Source: Flammeovirga pectinis
GTDB taxonomy: Bacteria; Bacteroidota; Bacteroidia; Cytophagales; Flammeovirgaceae
Reading direction: 5' to 3'
NCBI RefSeq assembly: GCF_003970675.1
Contig: NZ_CP034564.1
Location: 1-60,977, forward strand
DNA length: 60,977 bases
Position 1 is the first letter of the stretch; each line of letters starts with the position of its first letter. The notes below the pieces were generated by a model that had not been told where the DNA came from, did not search any database, and was given only the letters and a program-made list of their open reading frames with translations. Positions 35,458 through 45,112 of this stretch are shown one piece after another. A program made the position numbers and the translations under genes.

Positions 35458-35505
35458 TGCTTTTTTGAGCTATGGCGGGTTTATGGGTTATCTTGAATGT
35501 GGGTG

Positions 35506-36417
35506 CCTCAGGCAGAACAAATAAGTGATAGATGGCATCTATTAGATAATTTATCAGCTGTAATTAGAAGCTATTTAGAAGGATATAAAAGTGATATTAG
35601 AACAGTTTGTGAAAATATTTCAGCAAATGAACACGAAAAATTGAAGTCTACTCTTCTTTCTCAAAAGATTGAATTACCTGATACTAAATACTCTGCATTA
35701 TTTAAAAAAGTAAAAGAACTACAAAAAGAAGGTAAATTATCACAAAGGGTAATTGCTAAGGAATTAGGTATGAATAGAGATGCAGTCGGAAGATATTTTA
35801 AGTTGGATGCTTATCCACGTAATTTTTCTGAGCCTATAGATGAAAAAAAATATAGCTCTTTTATTCGCAAACTTTGGAAAAATGGTGAACGAAGTGCCAA
35901 GGAGATATGGCGAAAAATAAAAGAGAAAGGATATTCAAGAGATTATCCTCATTTCTATAGATATGTTCAACACCATGTCAAAACCCATGTAGATATTCCT
36001 CCATTAAAAATTAAATATCCCACTATGAATCAGGTAAATAGATGCTTATTTCTTCATAGTAACGAAAGAACTACGGAAGAATCTATATTTATAGAAGCAC
36101 TTTATGATAAAATTCCTCACTTAGAAAAGTTACGTAAACGCTATTTTGAATACCGTAATATCTTCTTATCTAAGTTGCCAGATAAATTACCAACTTGGTT
36201 AGTATCAGCTAAAGAATTGTCTATTGAAGGTCTAATTAGATTAGTTGGAGGAATTGAAAGAGATATGGAAGCTGTTAAAAATGCTGCTATTTATGAATTA
36301 ACAAATGGTCAAGTTGAAGGGCAAGTCAATAAATTAAAAATGATAAAACGTAAAGGGTATGGAAGGGCAAAATTACCCTTTTTAGAAAAACAGATGATGA
36401 TATTAAATGAGTTATAA
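35506..36417 (+). pseudogene. ISL3 transposase, 3' half
   Basis: Continues the gene broken at 30871, with the helix-turn-helix QKEGKLSQRVIAKELGMNRD and the C-terminal domain intact to LEKQMMILNEL. Unlike copies B, C and E it has no internal stop or shift. Confidence 0.92.
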
Positions 36418-36545
36418 ATGATAAAATAAAGCATCAAACCTGATCATAGAATCACTTTTATATAGTGATTTTGTAACGTAAAAATGAAGCATTATTACCT
36501 CCTATAAATGTTAAAAAAGCTTTCCACCAAAAGTGAATCAGAACC

Positions 36546-37214
36546 TTCTAGGGTTGGTGTTTTTAAAGAATGGTTGTCTAATTTTATATGGAATGGTTTC
36601 AAAACTATCCGTAATCAATCTAAAAAAGCTGTTTTACATGTATTTGACAGAGGATATGCGAATTGTACTCTTTTAGAATTTGCTCAACAGTTTTTAGTTC
36701 GTTGGATTGGAAAGAGATTTTTAATTGACGAAAAAGGAAAACGATTAACCTACAATATTACCAAAGGAATGAAGAATAAGAGCTTCAAATTTACTTATGA
36801 TAAAGAACGTAATAAGTATGCTAGAAGACTTATTTCATGTAAATAGGAGATCAGATGTACACGCTAATTGTGGTCAGAGAATATAAAAGAGCAGGATCTC
36901 CTATTTACATGCTTACCAACCTTAATATAGATATAAAAAAGACTGCATGGGAAATGCTTTTTTCATATATGAAAAGACGGGAAGTAGAAGAAATGTTTAG
37001 ATGTTGTAAAGCATAAATTGGCTTACAATCAATAAGAGTTCAAGGATGGGAAAATCGATTAAAACTCTTCTATATAGCCCTACTTATTTATGAGTTTTTA
37101 ATGGAAATAATACAAAAAAGGAGGCATTATGTAGAACGTTTACTCAACATATATGCTCCCATTTTTGGATCAAAGAAAAGTAAATCAAGTAAAAAAACTC
37201 TCAATCGGAGCTAG
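36546..37214 (+). pseudogene. IS4-like transposase fragment
   Basis: The frame enters from the ISL3 right end with VLHVFDRGYANCTLLEF (catalytic Asp) and runs to CK-stop at 36846. It continues in another frame as MYTLIVVREYKRAGSPIYML and RREVEEMFRCCKA with a second stop, then IRVQGWENRLKLFYIALLIY. The VEEMFR and GLQSIRVQ motifs fit the C-terminal part of IS4-type transposases. The 5' end is missing. Confidence 0.75.
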
Positions 37215-37298
37215 AACGTCCAGTGTTTAATTTTCACAGAAATATGTTTAGTTTCAATAATCAAGAAATTAAAGAGCAAAAGTATTGATTCAAATTAG

Positions 37299-37612
37299 CA
37301 ATAATCAAAATTGATGACTTCATAAAATTTCTTCCACATATCTTCGCTAGATCCAATAATAAAAAACTATAAAGAATACTTATTCAGTCCTTTAAATATT
37401 TCAAGAAAAAACATAAAAGTCTCATGAAATGATTCCAAGTATAGTTAACAGATTTAAATGCACTTGTTGTGTTTTTAAATATTATGCAAATTGGATATGT
37501 TAACTTATTGAAAATAACTAAGACCAACTAAAATAAAACATAAAAGACTGAGCCTATTTATTACTTTTTATCTCTACTATCTTCATGTTATATAATTGAC
37601 GAGGAGGTTTTT
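37299..37612. repeat. regulatory-region repeat, copy 1 (about 315 bp)
   Basis: Closely matches 59276-59597, the leader of the sdp-like operon, ending in the same GAGGAGGTTTT ribosome-binding site. Here it precedes a decayed peptide operon. Confidence 0.85.
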
Positions 37613-37922
37613 ATGAGATTGAAGTTTATTAATAGAACTTTACAAAACAACTCTAAATTGAAACCTAGATTAGATTAAAAAATGGATTGATAGAATATTA
37701 CTCTCTATTTAAAACTTATAAAAATACTGTTAAAAACATTAATCAAGATGAGCTTAGATATTTCTATAATTCAACTTTAGAGAAACTAGTGATGTTTGAG
37801 ACTCCCTCAAATACAAAAGCAGCTCTACAAGGGAAGCTATAAGAGATGAAATGAGAACTGAATGCGGAGGATACATGTGGGGGTTAGATTGGTGGTGTAA
37901 AACTGCCGTAGATACCGCATAA
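37613..37922 (+). pseudogene. decayed peptide precursor gene
   Basis: After the strong GAGGAGG site a short frame MRLKFINRTLQNNSK ends early. Further frames read LIEYYSLFKTYKNTVKNINQ and LEKLVMFETPSNTKAAL. A shift then leads to REAIRDEMRTECGGYMWGLD plus WWCKTAVDTA and a stop. The Cys/Trp-rich end resembles a bacteriocin core. It shares its promoter region with the sdp-like operon. Confidence 0.45.
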
Positions 37923-37944
37923 TTATTAGGTTAACACTTTGCTT

Positions 37945-38094
37945 ATGAAGTTACATAAAATAATAATTTTAACTGTATTGGTATCAATAGTTTTAGCAAC
38001 TATACACCCTATGCTATTGGTGTTTGTTTGGGTTTGTCAAATCACCTTTAACAAGAAAATATTTTACTCCATTATTAAATTTTTAGATCTATGA
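37945..38094 (+). CDS. 49-residue membrane peptide
   Basis: Product MKLHKIIILTVLVSIVLATI with a second hydrophobic part (MLLVFVWVCQI) and a basic tail. It follows the decayed peptide gene and overlaps by 4 nt (ATGA) a further start (MKLKKLSLL at 38091) that is cut off by IS6. It is probably an immunity-type protein of the broken operon. Confidence 0.45.
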   Translation: MKLHKIIILTVLVSIVLATIHPMLLVFVWVCQITFNKKIFYSIIKFLDL

Positions 38095-38115
38095 AACTTA
38101 AAAAACTAAGCTTAT

Positions 38116-38918
38116 TGGTTCTGCCGCAATGATTGAGTATTATCTAAAAAATGCTTTAATTTGAATAATGAATACTTCCCCAATCTCTTTTAAAGATCAA
38201 CGTTTTCCACAAAAAATCATCTTACATGCAGTTTATCTAAAACTTCGTTTTTCCCTTAGTTATCGAGATATTGAAGAGTTGCTTTCCATGCGTAATCTTC
38301 TAATAGATAATTCTAGCGTTCAGCGTTGGGTCGAGAAATATTCTCCTTTGTTATCAGAGTAAATGAAGCAGCGAAAAAGTTTGTAAGAGGCAGTTGGTAT
38401 TGGGATGAGACGTATGTCAAAGTGAATAGAGTATGGATATATTTACATAGAGCAGTAGATAAAGAAGGTCATACGCTAGACTTCTATCTTTCCGTAAAAC
38501 GTGATAAAAAGGCTGCATTGTCCTTTTTAAGGAAAGCACTAGGAGGTAACAGTAAACCTTTAAAAATAAGTATTGATAAGAGTAGTTCTAATATCTCCGC
38601 ATTGGACCATATAAATACGGAATATGAAAATGAGGGCGACTTACCCATTGAAAAGCGATGTAGTAAGTACCTTAATAATCGGATAGAACAGGATCATCGT
38701 TTTATCAAAAAAAGAGTAAAACCTATGTTAGGATTTAAAAGTTTTGATCCAGCAGAACATACAATTTCAGGAATAGAAACAGTAAGAATACTCCAAAAAT
38801 ATCAACTTTCTGACAGAAAGGGTATGTCTAATTTTGAAGCTTTCAAAAGCTTAACTACTTAAAGAAATGACAGAAATTGAAAAAGAAAAAAAAGTCTTCA
38901 AATCAATGCGACAGAACC
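38116..38918 (+). mobile_element. IS6-family element, degraded copy 4
   Basis: Ends GGTTCTGCCGCAATG (left, diverged) and AATGCGACAGAACC (right). Confidence 0.85.
38168..38862 (+). pseudogene. IS6 transposase with a stop and a frameshift
   Basis: MNTSPISFKDQRFPQK to YSPLLSE is followed by TAA (CAA in intact copies). A shift then leads to SWYWDETYVKV, ISIDKSSSN and RIEQDHRF to the end. Internal sequence diverges from copies 2 and 3, so it is older. Confidence 0.9.
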
Positions 38919-39074
38919 AAAAAAACTTATTGTAAGTCTGTTCAATATTTTTGATGCTTGAAACGATCGTTTTGTGAGAAAATAACAAAAGTCAATATAC
39001 AACAATTGTAAACGTTTTTTAAATTCTATGTCTTATTATTTAGATTCATTTTCACAATCAAACTAATTATTAAA

Positions 39075-39530
39075 ATGTTTAATTATTTAATCAAAACTTT
39101 TTTTCATGCAAATATTGTGTTTCTATTATTTCTTATTAGTTGTACCGAAGTACCGCCTCCTGTATCAGAATGTGGATGTGAATCACAAACTATTTCAAGA
39201 ATAATGAATATTACTGGTAAATTATTTTATAAAAAAGACTCTACTGGTAATGATTTTAATAATGGAAAATATTGGATTATTAATACGGACGAAAACTGTA
39301 TAAATTGTGTCCATCATTTTATCATTTGCAATGATAATTTGTTACTTAACTCAATAACTAATATTCCAAACGTAGAAAATTATAGTGAAATTTTTGGGAA
39401 TGAATATCAGGTGGAAAGGTTGTTAGATATTCAATTTACTGGCGAACTAAAAAGAATATGTAATCCTATATTTTCTCCCGCAGATTATTCTTACTACAAT
39501 ACTTATTTAACTAAAATTACATTAAAATGA
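39075..39530 (+). CDS. lipoprotein preceding the subtilisin-like protease
   Basis: Predicted lipoprotein of 151 residues (VFLLFLISC, lipid Cys 23) with additional cysteines (SECGCES, NCINC, IICND, RICNP). No family recognised. The stop overlaps the protease start by 4 nt (ATGA), so the pair is translationally coupled. A role as chaperone, inhibitor or immunity protein for the protease is possible. Confidence 0.6.
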   Translation: MFNYLIKTFFHANIVFLLFLISCTEVPPPVSECGCESQTISRIMNITGKLFYKKDSTGNDFNNGKYWIINTDENCINCVHHFIICNDNLLLNSITNIPNVENYSEIFGNEYQVERLLDIQFTGELKRICNPIFSPADYSYYNTYLTKITLK

Positions 39531-41626
39531 AGCAACTTCAACTATTATTCGTATTGTTAATGTTATGTTTCAGCTTGCAAGCACAAGAAAAAATTACATT
39601 TCATCTTAAAAACCAAGCTATTGAATTTAATATTTCAGAAGATGATGTGTATATAGAATATTCTGAAAAGAATAAAAAAATGATGAATAACTTTTCATTA
39701 GATGATTTTAAAGAATTATCTAATGAATCATCTTTTTTTAAAATAAAAAAACTTCAAGGAAAATACAGAGACAAGGTAATAGCTATTCAAAAAATAACAC
39801 AAAATAGATTAAAACGTATTGAACCTGTATTGGTTTTTAGAGATGGAACTAATCAAATTTTAAAAGGTGAACTTAATATTAAATTAAAACCAAATATAAA
39901 GTTAAAAGAAGTATTGAAAGATATTTCATATTCATTTATAAGGAATGAATATGATGAAAATCTATATTTAGTAAAATTAAATTATGAGACATTTAAAATG
40001 GTCAATTTAATTGATCAATTAAAAGATGATAATAAAATAGAATTTATAGAACCTAATTTCCTTCGTGAAATAAAAACACATTCAAATGATCCTTTTTTTT
40101 CTTCACAATGGTCTATTAAAAATCAAGGATATTTGAATGGAAGAGTAGGTGCAGACATGGATGTTGAGGCTGCATGGAACTATGCAACAGGTACAGGTAT
40201 AAAAGTAGCAATTATTGATACTGGTGTAGATCTAAATCATCCAGATCTTCAAACAAATTTATTACCTGGTTATGATGCAACTGGAGAAGGGAGTAATGGT
40301 AATCATAATGGAAACGCACATGGTACAGCTTGTGCTGGAATTGTTGCTGCTATAGGTAATAATAATCTTGGTGTTTCTGGAGTCGCTTATAATTCTAAGA
40401 TAATACCAATTAAGATATTTAATTCTTCAGACCTTACTAGTGATAACATTATTGCTAATGCAATTAATTGGGCTTGGCAAAATGGAGCAGATGTGCTTAG
40501 TAATTCCTATGGAGGAGGATCTTATTCAAGTACAATTGAAAGTGCTATAAATAATGCCGTTAGTAGTGGTAGAAATGGCAAAGGATCAGTTGTATTATTT
40601 TCTTCTGGTAATGATAATGGTAGTGTTTCTTTTCCCTCATCTGTTTCTAATGCTATTAGTGTTGGAGCTAGTTCTATGTGTGATGAAAGAAAAACACCAA
40701 ATTCATGTGATGGCGAAAGTTGGTGGGGAAGTAATTATGGTTCTAAACTAGATGTTGTAGCTCCTGGGGTTAAAATATATACTACAGATATTAGTAGTAC
40801 AGGAGGGTATACTACAGGTGATTATGTATCAAATTACAATGGAACTTCATCTGCTTGCCCAAATGCAGCTGCTGTTGTTGCTTTAATCTTATCAACAAAT
40901 CCAGAACTAACACAAGCAGATGCAAGAAGAATTTTAGAAAGTAATGTAGATAAAGTATCAGGGTATAGCTATCGAACTACTTCAGGTCAATCTAATGGCA
41001 CATGGAATAGTGATGTCGGTTATGGAAGAATTAACGCAAGAAAAGCTGTAGAAGAAGCTGTTAGTTCAATTTGGATTGGGGTACCTCAAATTAGTTTTGA
41101 ATATGATCCTGATTATAACTATGTAACTGTTAACATGATTGGAGCAAACGGTACTGATATTCATAGACAAGGTATTACATCAACAAGTTGGACTACTATA
41201 TCAAGTGAAGGAGGTTGCTCTGCTTCATTTTCTGGCAGTGGATTTTCAGGATTAGGTAATGGACCTTGCACTTCATGGAGAATAAGGGTAAGAGTCACAG
41301 CAACTAACGCATTTGGTACTACCACAAGTACAATTACTGTACTACCTCCAGTTCCACCTGAAGAATGTTTTAGTTTACAATCTTTATCCGAACCAAATAC
41401 TTATAAAATTATTCCATGTAACTTTTCATTATTAGAAACTCAAGCAAATGCTCTATCAAATACCAACCAACAAGTATTTGTAAATGACATATATGGAAAT
41501 TTAGTGTATGAAACTACTGATGAAATAATTAATTTATCGATGTTAAATAATAGTATATATATCATCAATATAGTTATAAATAACAAACATGTATTATCAC
41601 AAAAAATCTTTAAACAATCAAACTAA
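39527..41626 (+). CDS. secreted subtilisin-like serine protease (S8) with T9SS-type C-terminus
   Basis: Protein of 699 residues. Signal peptide MKQLQLLFVLLMLCFSLQA, then a propeptide-like region to about 180. The S8 domain carries Asp231 (AIIDTGVDLNHPD), His265 (NAHGTACAGI) and Ser441 (NGTSSACPNAA). A linker with an Ig-like part (FEYDPDYNYVTVNMIG) precedes the last 60 residues, which resemble a type A sorting domain (VFVNDIYGNLVYETTD, IYIINIVINNKHVLSQKI). Export is therefore by Sec and then probably the type IX system. It is coupled to the upstream lipoprotein; a broken lipoprotein gene follows. Confidence 0.88.
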   Translation: MKQLQLLFVLLMLCFSLQAQEKITFHLKNQAIEFNISEDDVYIEYSEKNKKMMNNFSLDDFKELSNESSFFKIKKLQGKYRDKVIAIQKITQNRLKRIEPVLVFRDGTNQILKGELNIKLKPNIKLKEVLKDISYSFIRNEYDENLYLVKLNYETFKMVNLIDQLKDDNKIEFIEPNFLREIKTHSNDPFFSSQWSIKNQGYLNGRVGADMDVEAAWNYATGTGIKVAIIDTGVDLNHPDLQTNLLPGYDATGEGSNGNHNGNAHGTACAGIVAAIGNNNLGVSGVAYNSKIIPIKIFNSSDLTSDNIIANAINWAWQNGADVLSNSYGGGSYSSTIESAINNAVSSGRNGKGSVVLFSSGNDNGSVSFPSSVSNAISVGASSMCDERKTPNSCDGESWWGSNYGSKLDVVAPGVKIYTTDISSTGGYTTGDYVSNYNGTSSACPNAAAVVALILSTNPELTQADARRILESNVDKVSGYSYRTTSGQSNGTWNSDVGYGRINARKAVEEAVSSIWIGVPQISFEYDPDYNYVTVNMIGANGTDIHRQGITSTSWTTISSEGGCSASFSGSGFSGLGNGPCTSWRIRVRVTATNAFGTTTSTITVLPPVPPEECFSLQSLSEPNTYKIIPCNFSLLETQANALSNTNQQVFVNDIYGNLVYETTDEIINLSMLNNSIYIINIVINNKHVLSQKIFKQSN

Positions 41627-41878
41627 AAATCATATTAATTGCACCAATTCTTATCTTACTCTTTTGCTGTAATGATAAAAATGAGGTTACAGAAAATAAA
41701 TCATTGGTCAATGGTACCTTATAAAAGTAGAAGGATGATTCAATCCATCTAAAACTTTTAATCAAAATGATATAATTTGGATATTTGAAGATTTAGAAAT
41801 CATTAAAGTCAATACTGCTCCTGATCAAATATTACCTATTTTGGATGCAAGAAATTATAAATACTCTATTAAACAGGG
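41624..41878 (+). pseudogene. lipoprotein gene fragment cut by ISL3
   Basis: A signal-like LKIILIAPILILLFCCN without a start codon leads to a shift and a TGA. The frame FNPSKTFNQNDIIWIFEDLE then runs to the ISL3 border. The start, the middle and the 3' end are all damaged. Confidence 0.65.
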
Positions 41879-43619
41879 GGTTCTGATTCACTTTTGGTGG
41901 AAAGCTTTTTTAACCTTTCTGAAAGGTAATAATACTTCATTTTTACACTCCAAAATCACTATATAAAAGTGATTATATGATCAGGTTTGATGCTTTATTT
42001 TATCATTTATAACTCATTTAATATCATCATCTTTTTTCTAAAAAGGGTAATTTTGCCCTTCCATACCCTTTACGTTTTATCATTTTTAATTTATTGACTT
42101 GCCCTTCAACTTGACCATTTGTTAATTCATAAATAGCAGTATTTTTAACAGCTTCCATATACAATTCTTTAGCTGATGCTAACCCAGTTGGTAATTTATC
42201 TGGTAACTTAGATAAGAAGATATTACGGTATTTAAAATAGAGCTTACGCAACTTTTCTAAGTGAGGAATTTTATCATAAAGTGATTCTATCAATGTAGAT
42301 TCTTCCGTAGTTCTTTCGTTACTATGAAGAAATAAGCATTTATTTACCTGATTCATAGTGTGATATTTAATTTTTAATGGAGGGATATCTACATGGATTT
42401 TGACATGGTGCTGAACATATCTATAGAAATGAGGATAATCTCTTGAATATTCTTTTATTTTTCGTCCTATCTCCTTGTTACTTCGTTCACCATTTTTTCA
42501 AATTTTGCGAATAAAAGAGCTATATTTTTTTTCATCTATAGGCTCAGAAAAATTACGTGGATAAGCATCCAACTTAAAATATCTTCCGACTGCATCTCTA
42601 TTAATACCTAATTCCTTAGCAATTGTCCTTTGTGATAATTTACCTTCTTTTTGTAGTTCTTTGACTTTTTTAAATAATGCAGAGTATTTAGTATCAGGTA
42701 ATTCAATCTTTTGAGAAAGAAGAGTAGACTTCAATTTTTCGTGTTCATTTGCTGAAATATTTTCACAAACTGTTCTAATATCACTTTTATATCCTTCTAA
42801 ATAGCTTCTAATTACAGCTGATAAATTATCTAATAGATGCCATTTATCACTTATTTGTTCTGCCTGATGAGCTCCTTTTGCTGCAGCTGATACATAACTA
42901 CTAGACCTATCACGGGTAATTATTTTAATTTCAGGATGTGCTAATAACCACTTACTTACGGTCTCTACTTTTCTGTCATGAAGTAAAGCTATGGGTTGTC
43001 TAGTTTCCAAATTCACTAAAATAGTACCATAGGAAACTTGTTTTTTAAACGCCAATCATCAATATCTAAACAATTAATAGTGAGTTTATTAGTATCATTC
43101 ACTTGAAATAAATGAGCAAAACGCAAAAAAGATGAAGTGGAATATTCTAATTGAAGATGTGATGATATTCGTTGTAATGCTCGTACACCTATTGTGAGTC
43201 CCAAAACCATTAATTGATGTTGTAATCTAGTTGTAGAACGGACATAAGGTTGTATATCTTGAGTAAAACGTTCAGTAAAAATCTTCATCGAACAATGAAT
43301 GTTAGTACAGTAGAATTTTTTCACTTTTAAGGAAACTTCAATACTAGAATTTGACCAGGATATATCTTTGAGGTTACGTACATAATAGCTATGTTTCGAA
43401 TTACTTTCTGTATGACAACAAGGACATTTTCCGGAAGGAGATACGGATTTTAAATGAATGATTCTTTTCTTTACAGTATTAGATTCATCAACAGAGAACC
43501 CATCAAATTCAAAAGACCTAAAACTTGAAAAGGTAGAGAGTGATATCATAATAAAGAAATTAATAATATCTTATCTGCTAAATGTTAAAAACGCTTTCCA
43601 CCAAAAGTGAATCAGAACC
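41879..43619 (-). mobile_element. ISL3-family element, degraded copy E
   Basis: Both ends GGTTCTGATTCAC are present in inverse orientation. Length is about 50 bp short of copy C because of internal deletions. Confidence 0.9.
42027..43549 (-). pseudogene. ISL3 transposase, multiply broken
   Basis: The N-terminal part (MISLSTFSSFRSFEFDG to DIDDWRLKN) shifts at about 43040. The second part runs to YSSFIRKI at 42498, and the third begins at MNQVNKCLFLHSNERT (42356) with an internal deletion of the LTRLVGGIE region. No active protein is expected. Confidence 0.92.
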
Positions 43620-43933
43620 CCCTGATGTTAAAGTATTTTTTTTTAAATGATATATTATATTTTGATAATTTTATGTATCCCTAAATAATTATATGATAAT
43701 AATATAAAAAGAAATATAATATTGAAATAATTTTATTTTTTTTATCGATTTACATTAAAATTCATCAGTTGCATAAATGGTAATTATTGTTTTAAATTTG
43801 AACAACAGAAATTAATAACTCTAGAGCTATACTATTATAAATTTCACAAACAATATTCTCATTTACAAGCTCAAAATTATATCGTTTTATTCACGATAAT
43901 AGTATTGAGAATGACTATTGCAAACTTTAACAC
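43620..43933. promoter_or_regulatory. AT-rich leader of the peptide-export cluster
   Basis: Region of 314 bp without a coding frame between the ISL3 end and the first cluster gene. It very probably holds the promoter, though I cannot fix its boxes. Confidence 0.4.
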
Positions 43934-44581
43934 ATGCATAAATTAAAAACTATTAGTAATCTTAAACTACTAATATTACTCATTGTATCTACATGTTTTA
44001 TTCAATTTATTATTACTGATTTTATCATTACCGAGGAAATATTTTATTCCAGTTATGGTGAAATGCTCACACTGGAGCAGATTGAAAGTATGATTGAATG
44101 GAGAAAAGAACATTGGTGGTTTTCTTTGGTGATCACTGCTATTGTAACGATAGTAAAAGTGTCTTTTGTTGCCATTACTCTGATTATTGGAGGTTTAATT
44201 TTGGAATCTAATATTTCTCTGAAATTGATATTTAAATTTGTTATTTTATCAAGTTTTATATTTGTATTACCTAATATATACTTGATTTTGAAATATATGA
44301 CCTTTCAAGATTTATCCACCATCCAAGAACTACATAACCTTAAACCTTGGGAATTAGAATATTTTATCAATGATAGTATTGAAATATACACATGGTTTAA
44401 ATACCCATTGAGTCTAATTAATTTATTTGAGTTTTTATTTATCGCAATGCTTATTTTCTTTTTTGATAAAATGCTCTTTAACGAAGTGCAAAAAGGAGTT
44501 AAAGTTGTATTAATTGGGTATGGGGGTGGATTATTTTCTTGGGTCGTTTTTATCACTTTTATCTCTCTTCAGATTTTTTAA
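43934..44581 (+). CDS. multi-pass membrane protein of the peptide cluster
   Basis: Protein of 215 residues with about five hydrophobic segments (near 10-28, 58-82, 92-112, 160-178, 186-212) and no recognised motif. It is the first gene of the cluster, 12 nt before the thioredoxin-like gene. Membrane proteins at this place in Bacteroidota peptide clusters are often of unknown role; immunity or export assistance is plausible. Confidence 0.6.
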   Translation: MHKLKTISNLKLLILLIVSTCFIQFIITDFIITEEIFYSSYGEMLTLEQIESMIEWRKEHWWFSLVITAIVTIVKVSFVAITLIIGGLILESNISLKLIFKFVILSSFIFVLPNIYLILKYMTFQDLSTIQELHNLKPWELEYFINDSIEIYTWFKYPLSLINLFEFLFIAMLIFFFDKMLFNEVQKGVKVVLIGYGGGLFSWVVFITFISLQIF

Positions 44582-44593
44582 AAATGCAAACCA

Positions 44594-45112
44594 ATGCTTA
44601 CAAAAAAGAATGTTATAGGATCTATTTTTGGTGGATTGATGTTAATCATGCTTGGTAATATCATTTACCTTCATCAAACTAAAGTTATTCAATTATCGAA
44701 GAAAAATAAACTACCAGACCTGTTTGTTGAATCAATCGTTTCAAACAAAAAAGTGAATCTACATCAATATTTAGGTCAAAAAATAATAATACTTTATTTT
44801 AATTCTGAATGTCAATTTTGTGAGAAAGAAATTAAAATGTTTTACGAGAGTAGTTCTTCTTTAAAAGAAAGTGACATAAAGTTATTACTAGTTTCGGAAG
44901 AAAAAATAAGTTCAATTAAAGCCTTCTTTCGGAAGAATAACTATGATATTTCTAGCTTCGAACTATATAAGGCATCTACTGATGCAATGTTTAATTCTAT
45001 TGGATCAGTTGACACGCCAGATCTCTTCTTATATGATAAAGAAGGGAATTTGATTAAAAATATAAAAGGTAATACTAAGCTTTCATATATACTTGAACAA
45101 TTTAAAGGATGA
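44594..45112 (+). CDS. membrane-anchored thioredoxin-like (TlpA-type) protein
   Basis: Protein of 172 residues with an N-terminal transmembrane anchor (about 8-25) and a periplasmic thioredoxin fold. The redox motif is C73-Q-F-C76 (FNSECQFCEKEI) and the cis-Pro region is VDTPDLFLYD. It could make or reshuffle the disulfide of the two-Cys peptide encoded at 47300. It overlaps the ABC exporter gene by 4 nt, so both are made together. Confidence 0.85.
   Translation: MLTKKNVIGSIFGGLMLIMLGNIIYLHQTKVIQLSKKNKLPDLFVESIVSNKKVNLHQYLGQKIIILYFNSECQFCEKEIKMFYESSSSLKESDIKLLLVSEEKISSIKAFFRKNNYDISSFELYKASTDAMFNSIGSVDTPDLFLYDKEGNLIKNIKGNTKLSYILEQFKG

Larger units (their letters stand above)
30872..35505. mobile_element. 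Tn3-family transposon with a Fic passenger gene (4634 bp)
   Basis: Terminal inverted repeats of 39 bp (30872-30910 and 35467-35505) differ at one position. A perfect 5-bp target duplication CCTCA flanks the element at 30867-30871 and 35506-35510. It carries a Fic gene and a resolvase on the minus strand, and a transposase on the plus strand. The probable res site is between the resolvase and transposase (32427-32572). Confidence 0.95.
30115..36545 (+). mobile_element. ISL3-family element, copy D, split by a Tn3-type transposon
   Basis: Both ISL3 ends are present (GGTTCTGATTCAC at 30115, inverse ending at 36545). Removing the inserted transposon and one 5-bp duplication leaves about 1.79 kb with an uninterrupted transposase frame, so this copy was probably functional before the insertion. 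Confidence 0.92.
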
